Source of the DNA: Actinomycetes bacterium
GTDB lineage: Bacteria; Actinomycetota; Actinomycetes; Mycobacteriales; Micromonosporaceae
Reading direction: 5' to 3'
Assembly: GCA_023402505.1 (NCBI GenBank)
Contig: JAEYGD010000121.1
Span: forward strand, 1 to 9,160
Length of the DNA stretch: 9,160 nt
This document shows, piece by piece, positions 5,735 through 9,160 of this stretch; position 1 is the first letter of the stretch, and every line of letters begins with the position of its first letter. The translations under genes were made by a program, and so were the position numbers. Below the pieces are notes generated by a model that did not search any database, was not told where the DNA came from, and worked only from the letters and a program-made list of their open reading frames with translations.

Positions 5735-8163
5735 CCCCGTTGCACGAGGGCTGGACCCTGCGGGCGGTTCCCGGGCCGCAGGTGCCGGCCGGTGTCGCCG
5801 GCCGGGTGGTGCCGGCCACCGTCCCCGGCTGTGTCCACACCGACCTGCTCTCGGCCGGGCTGATCCCGGACCCGTACCTGGACGACAACGAGACGCGACT
5901 GGCCTGGATCGGCCGCACCGACTGGGTGTACGAGACCACGTTCGACCGGCCGCCCGGCACACACCAGCGGCTCGACCTGGTCTGCGCCGGCCTGGACACG
6001 GCGGCCACGGTGACCCTCAACGGCGTCGAGGTCGGCCGCACCGAGAACATGCACCGCGGCCACCGCTTCGACGTCACCGGGCTGCTGCGGGCGCAGGACA
6101 ACGCCCTCGCCGTCCGCTTCGACTCCGCCTACCGCTACGCCGAGGGCCACCGCGACCGGCTCGGCGACCGGCCCAACGCCTATCCCGAACCGTTCCCGTT
6201 CGTCCGCAAGATGGCCTGCAACTTCGGCTGGGACTGGGGACCGACCCTGGTCACCGCCGGCATCTGGCAGGAGATCGGCCTGCACGGGTGGTCCACCGCC
6301 CGGCTGGCGACGGTCCGCCCGCTGGTCACCGTGACCGGCGGGCACGGCCGGGTCGAGGTGTACGTCGAGGTGGAGCGCGCCGCCGACCGCCCGCTGAACG
6401 TCCGCGCCACCGTGGCGGGCGCCCAGGCCGAGGCCCGGATCGCGGCGGGGGAGCGCACGGCCGTGCTGGCCCTCACCGTGCGCGATCCCGAGCTGTGGTG
6501 GCCCCGGGGGTACGGCGACCAGCCGCGCCACGCCCTCGACGTGGTCCTCGGCGACGGTGACGGCGACGTGCTCGACACCTGGTCGCGGCGGATCGGGTTC
6601 CGGTCGGTACGGCTCGACACCGCCCCCGACGCCCGGGGCGCGCCGTTCGCGTTGCACGTCAACGACGTTCCGGTCTTCGTCCGGGGCGTCAACTGGATCC
6701 CGGACGACGCCTTCCCGACCCGGATCACCCGGGAGCGGCTCGCCCGGCGGTTCGACCAGGCCACCGGCGCCAACGTCAACCTGCTGCGGGTCTGGGGCGG
6801 CGGCCGGTACGAGTCGGAGGACTTCTACGACCTGGCCGACGAGCTCGGCCTGCTGGTGCAGCAGGACTTCCTCTTCGCCTGCGCCGCGTACCCGGAGGAG
6901 GAGCCCTTCGCCACCGAGGTGGCCGCCGAGGCCGCCGAGCAGGTGGTCCGGCTCGCGCCGCACCCGTCGCTGGTGCTGTGGACCGGCAACAACGAGAACA
7001 TCTGGGGCTGGCACGACTGGGGCTGGCAGGAACCCCTCGCCGGGCGTACCTGGGGTCGGGGCTACTACCTGGACCTGCTGCCGCGGATCGTCGCCGAGTT
7101 GGACCCGATCCGCCCGTACTGGCCGGGCAGCCCCTGGTCGGGCAGCGAGGAGATCCACCCCAACGACCCGGCGTACGGGACCACGCACATCTGGGACGCC
7201 TGGAACACCGAGGACTACACGAGGTACCGCGACTACCTGCCCCGGTTCGTCGCCGAGTTCGGCTGGCAGGCGCCCCCGGCGTACGCGACGCTGCGCCGGG
7301 CGCTGTCCGACGAGCCGCTCACCCACGACTCGCCCGGCATGGCCCACCACCAGAAGGCGATCGACGGGGACCGCAAGCTGCGGCGCGGCATCGAGGCCCA
7401 CCTGCCGCCCCCACGGGACTTCGCCGACTGGCACTACTTCACCCAGCTCGTCCAGGCCCGCGCGGTCCAGGTCGGGGTGGAGCACTTCCGGACCCACCGG
7501 GACCGCTGCGCGGGCGCGATCGTCTGGCAGCTCAACGACTGCTGGCCGGTGACCTCCTGGTCGGCGGTGGACGGCGACGGCCGGCGCAAGCCGCTGTGGT
7601 ACGCGCTGCGCCGCGCGTACGCCGACCGACTGCTGACCGTGCAGCCCCACGACGGCGGCCTGGCCCTGGTGGCGGTCAACGAGACCGGGGAGCCGTGGCG
7701 GGTCACCGCCACCGTGACCCGGTTGACGCTGGCCGGTGAGCCCCGGACGAAGGCGGCGGTCGAGTTGGACGTGCCCGCGTACTCCGCGGGGGTGCGGGCG
7801 CTGGCGGCGGAGCTGGCGCGGCCGGACGAGCCCCGCTCCGAGCTGCTGCTCGCCGAGGCGGGGGAGGACGCGGGGCGGGCGTTGTGGTTCTTCGCCGAGG
7901 ACCGGGACGTGGCGTGGCCGGCGGCGGAGTACGAGGCGACGGTCGAACCGGCCGGTGCCGGCCACCGGGTCCGGGTGACGGCGGGCACGATCCTGCGGGA
8001 CCTGGCCCTGTTCCCGGACCGGCTGGACCCGTCGGCCGAGGTGGACGACGCGCTGGTGACCCTGCTGCCGGGCGAGTCGGTGAGCTTCACGATCCGTGCC
8101 GACGGCCCGCTGGATACCGCCGCTCTCACCTCCCGGCCCGTCCTGCGCTGCGTCAACGACTGA
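5731..8163 (+). CDS. Beta-mannosidase, glycoside hydrolase family 2
   Basis: The 810-residue enzyme has no signal peptide, so it should act in the cytoplasm, releasing mannose from the non-reducing end of imported beta-mannosides. Layout: jelly-roll sugar-binding domain (~1-175) ending in the mannosidase hallmark RKMACNFGWDWGP (159-171); Ig-like domain (~180-290); TIM barrel (~295-620) with GVNWIPDD (319-326) and RVWGGGRYE (353-361); C-terminal beta-sandwich (~630-810). By family pattern the acid/base is Glu422 in GNNEN and the nucleophile is Glu509 in AEFGWQ; both are present, 87 residues apart. GTG 5731 is chosen because it overlaps the permease stop and puts LHEGWTLR at the usual N-terminal position; the frame stays open upstream to 4807, but that would overlap the whole second permease gene. 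Only weak ribosome-site sequence precedes it, so translation probably depends on coupling. GH2 exo-glucosaminidase is an alternative, less likely given the active-site motifs. Confidence 0.93.
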   Translation: MTPLHEGWTLRAVPGPQVPAGVAGRVVPATVPGCVHTDLLSAGLIPDPYLDDNETRLAWIGRTDWVYETTFDRPPGTHQRLDLVCAGLDTAATVTLNGVEVGRTENMHRGHRFDVTGLLRAQDNALAVRFDSAYRYAEGHRDRLGDRPNAYPEPFPFVRKMACNFGWDWGPTLVTAGIWQEIGLHGWSTARLATVRPLVTVTGGHGRVEVYVEVERAADRPLNVRATVAGAQAEARIAAGERTAVLALTVRDPELWWPRGYGDQPRHALDVVLGDGDGDVLDTWSRRIGFRSVRLDTAPDARGAPFALHVNDVPVFVRGVNWIPDDAFPTRITRERLARRFDQATGANVNLLRVWGGGRYESEDFYDLADELGLLVQQDFLFACAAYPEEEPFATEVAAEAAEQVVRLAPHPSLVLWTGNNENIWGWHDWGWQEPLAGRTWGRGYYLDLLPRIVAELDPIRPYWPGSPWSGSEEIHPNDPAYGTTHIWDAWNTEDYTRYRDYLPRFVAEFGWQAPPAYATLRRALSDEPLTHDSPGMAHHQKAIDGDRKLRRGIEAHLPPPRDFADWHYFTQLVQARAVQVGVEHFRTHRDRCAGAIVWQLNDCWPVTSWSAVDGDGRRKPLWYALRRAYADRLLTVQPHDGGLALVAVNETGEPWRVTATVTRLTLAGEPRTKAAVELDVPAYSAGVRALAAELARPDEPRSELLLAEAGEDAGRALWFFAEDRDVAWPAAEYEATVEPAGAGHRVRVTAGTILRDLALFPDRLDPSAEVDDALVTLLPGESVSFTIRADGPLDTAALTSRPVLRCVND

Positions 8164-8164
8164 C

Positions 8165-8189
8165 GCCACCGGTGCCCGGCACCGGTGGC
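8165..8189 (+). terminator. Hairpin terminator of the mannoside operon
   Basis: GCCACCGGTGC (8165-8175) and its perfect complement GCACCGGTGGC (8179-8189) form an 11-bp stem with a 3-base loop, beginning two bases after the stop codon. There is no T-tract, which is common for actinobacterial terminators. As an inverted repeat between convergent genes it could also serve the minus-strand gene. Confidence 0.7.
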
Positions 8190-8207
8190 CCGGACGACCG
8201 GCCGGAC

Positions 8208-8232
8208 GGCCGACCCCTGGTGGGGGCCGGCC
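8208..8232 (-). terminator. Possible second hairpin downstream of the DUF2690-like gene
   Basis: GGCC...ACCCC (8208-8217) can pair imperfectly with GGGG...GGCC (8222-8232), about 13 bases past the minus-strand stop codon. It contains an internal mismatch and no T-tract. It may form part of a bidirectional termination region with the stem at 8165-8189. Confidence 0.3.
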
Positions 8233-8244
8233 GCCGGGGTGCGG

Positions 8245-8703
8245 TCAGGCGCAGAGCGCCGGGCTGGTGAACGTCTGGCCCCCCGCGGTCTTGACCTGGC
8301 CGACGACGCACACCTCGGCGTCCCGGCCGTAGAGCTGGTCGCCGTAGTACTGGGTGCCGGTGCCGCCGTACTTGGTGGTCGTGGTCGTTCCCCGGTAGAC
8401 CCACACCTTCACGGTGTTGTTCGGGCTCACCCGGTTGTGGATGCGGCCCCAGTTGGTGCCGCAGCTCGGGCTCCAGCGCAGTTCCACCACGGCCAGGGTG
8501 GTGGTGCCGTTCATGACGTACTGCGGGTTGTAGGTGGCGGGCTGGGCGTCCGCGGAGCAGCCGGTGTTGATCGGGTCGGTGCCGTCGCAGCCGGTGCCGG
8601 TGCACGTGGCGGCGCTGGCCGGCGCGGCGATCAGCAGACTGCCGGCGACGAGGACGCTCGCGGCGGTGGATGCCAGCAGGCGGCGGATGACACGGGTCGT
8701 CAT
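8245..8703 (-). CDS. Secreted six-cysteine protein, DUF2690-like
   Basis: The 152-residue product starts with a clear Sec signal: positive MTTRVIRR, a hydrophobic core (ASVLVAGSLLIA) and an APASA-A cleavage site after about residue 31. The mature ~121 residues carry six cysteines (34, 39, 49, 81, 132, 151), consistent with three disulfides. The pattern CTGTGCDGTDP...GCSADA, then VVELRWSPSC...NWGRI, matches what I know of DUF2690, an actinobacterial domain of unknown function found alone after a signal peptide or fused to HTH proteins. A Thr/Tyr/Gly-rich stretch (TTTTTKYGGTGTQYYGD) lies near residues 106-122. The start is the ATG at 8703, with GGAGG just upstream (8708-8712); the frame is open further upstream to 8961 but would swallow the divergent gene's start. 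It faces the operon and is divergent from the HTH gene. The function is unknown. Confidence 0.85.
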   Translation of the reverse strand: MTTRVIRRLLASTAASVLVAGSLLIAAPASAATCTGTGCDGTDPINTGCSADAQPATYNPQYVMNGTTTLAVVELRWSPSCGTNWGRIHNRVSPNNTVKVWVYRGTTTTTKYGGTGTQYYGDQLYGRDAEVCVVGQVKTAGGQTFTSPALCA

Positions 8704-8748
8704 GGTTCCTCCGGTTGGTGGGCTGCCGGGGCCCGAGATTCGGCTCCC

Positions 8749-8780
8749 CATCTCTACCGTCCGTCGACGGTCATCTCTAC
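8749..8780. promoter_or_regulatory. Direct repeats flanking a palindrome in a divergent promoter region
   Basis: CATCTCTAC occurs at 8749-8757 and 8772-8780, a 23-base period, with the perfect 10-base palindrome CCGTCGACGG (8761-8770) between them. This is the only clear structure in the 134-base region between the DUF2690-like and HTH genes. It suggests a regulator binding site serving both directions. No convincing -35/-10 pair was found on either strand, although TACGCT (8778-8783) on the plus strand could be a -10. Confidence 0.4.
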
Positions 8781-8837
8781 GCTGAGTCGCGTCGGACAAT
8801 GAATGACGGCGCTGGTCAATCAATCCGGAGGACGACC

Positions 8838-9160
8838 ATGGCCCGGGCGGAACGGCCCCTGGACCCCACCGCTGATCCGCTCCAGGCCTTCGCCGCCGAC
8901 CTGCGCAGGCTGCGTGACGCGGCCGGACGGCCCACCTACGAGGCGCTCGCCCGCCGGGCACTCCGCTCGTCCAGTTCGCTGTCCGAGGCCGCCGGGGGCC
9001 GGAAACTGCCGACGCTGGACACCACGCTCGCGTACGTCCGGGCGCTCGGTGGGGACGAGGCGGAGTGGACCGAGCGGTGGCGGGCGGTGGCGGCCGGGGC
9101 GGCGACCGCGGGCGGGACCTCCGGGTCGGACGTGCCGCCGGAGCAGCCCCGGGTCGGGGC
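8838..9160 (+). CDS. XRE-like helix-turn-helix protein, 3'-truncated
   Basis: The ATG at 8838 is preceded by GGAGG (8827-8831) at 6 bases, and the frame stays open for 107 codons to the window edge. It begins MARAERPLDPTADPLQAFAA, then DLRRLRDAAGRPTYEALARRA with SSSSLSEAAGGRKLPTLDTTL (residues ~21-63) and a LGGDEAEWTERWRAV helix. This is the N-terminal HTH domain recognisable in many actinobacterial multidomain proteins, where it precedes either an nSTAND/NACHT-type ATPase with WD40 repeats or a linker, membrane segment and DUF2690 domain. After residue ~83 the sequence becomes an Ala/Gly/Pro-rich linker, so a further domain is expected beyond the edge. Which one cannot be told from here. The divergent DUF2690-like neighbour makes the second form attractive. 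DNA binding is probable from the fold; targets are unknown. Confidence 0.8.
   Translation, partial: MARAERPLDPTADPLQAFAADLRRLRDAAGRPTYEALARRALRSSSSLSEAAGGRKLPTLDTTLAYVRALGGDEAEWTERWRAVAAGAATAGGTSGSDVPPEQPRVG

Noticed and set aside
4807..8163. One long open plus-strand frame that would give an 1118-residue protein ending in the beta-mannosidase
   Set aside because: The first ~308 codons overlap the well-supported MalG-type permease in another frame and show Arg/Pro/Gly-rich shadow composition. The enzyme's family start fits the GTG at 5731.
5620..8169. Very long open frame on the minus strand opposite the beta-mannosidase gene
   Set aside because: Its product is Val/Gly/Arg/Pro/Gln-rich with no domain. 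Such antisense frames are expected opposite high-GC genes.
8704..8961. Upstream extension of the DUF2690-like frame on the minus strand
   Set aside because: It would put 86 residues before a clear signal peptide and overlap the start of the divergent HTH gene.

Overview
The window is very GC-rich, with G or C dominating third codon positions, GTG starts and GGAGG-type ribosome sites. Together with the protein families present this points to a mycelial actinomycete. Micromonosporaceae (Micromonospora or a relative) is the best guess, helped by a short intercistronic repeat at 4804-4859 that I recall from that family. The genus is inferred, not shown.

Layout. (1) 1-1149, plus strand: the 3' part of a GGDEF/EAL cyclic-di-GMP protein whose 5' end lies outside the window. 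Its GGDEF half is degenerate and its EAL half keeps most catalytic residues. (2) 1167-2189, minus strand: a LacI-family repressor, convergent with the EAL gene across a 17-base gap. (3) 2190-2469: a 280-base divergent regulatory region with a near-ideal vegetative promoter (TTGACA, 17 bases, TACGGT) and a LacI-type operator-like palindrome between that promoter and the first operon gene. (4) 2470-8163, plus strand: a compact sugar-uptake operon of lipoprotein solute-binding protein, two ABC permeases and a cytoplasmic GH2 beta-mannosidase. No ABC ATPase is encoded, so the importer probably borrows a shared MsiK-type ATPase encoded elsewhere. (5) 8164-8244: hairpins that probably terminate the operon and the convergent gene that follows. 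(6) 8245-8703, minus strand: a secreted six-cysteine DUF2690-like protein. (7) 8704-8837: a divergent promoter region with a 9-bp direct repeat around a palindrome. (8) 8838 to the window end, plus strand: the start of a gene with an N-terminal XRE-like helix-turn-helix domain, open at the 3' edge.

How it works together: the lipoprotein should capture a beta-manno-oligosaccharide (mannobiose or similar), the two permeases import it, and the GH2 enzyme releases mannose inside the cell. The LacI protein would repress the operon until the sugar or a breakdown product binds it.

The operon has two notable intercistronic elements. One is a 12-bp perfect hairpin between the binding protein and the first permease. 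The other is a 56-bp unit, bounded by 8-bp direct repeats, placed exactly at the stop/start overlap of the two permease genes, where it creates a 19-codon mini-ORF coupled by GTGA overlaps at both ends. That unit is the most unusual structure in the window. The other item worth following is the pairing of the secreted DUF2690 protein with the divergent HTH gene.

No RNA genes, CRISPR arrays, transposases or prophage genes were seen. No gene-free stretch exceeds 300 bases.
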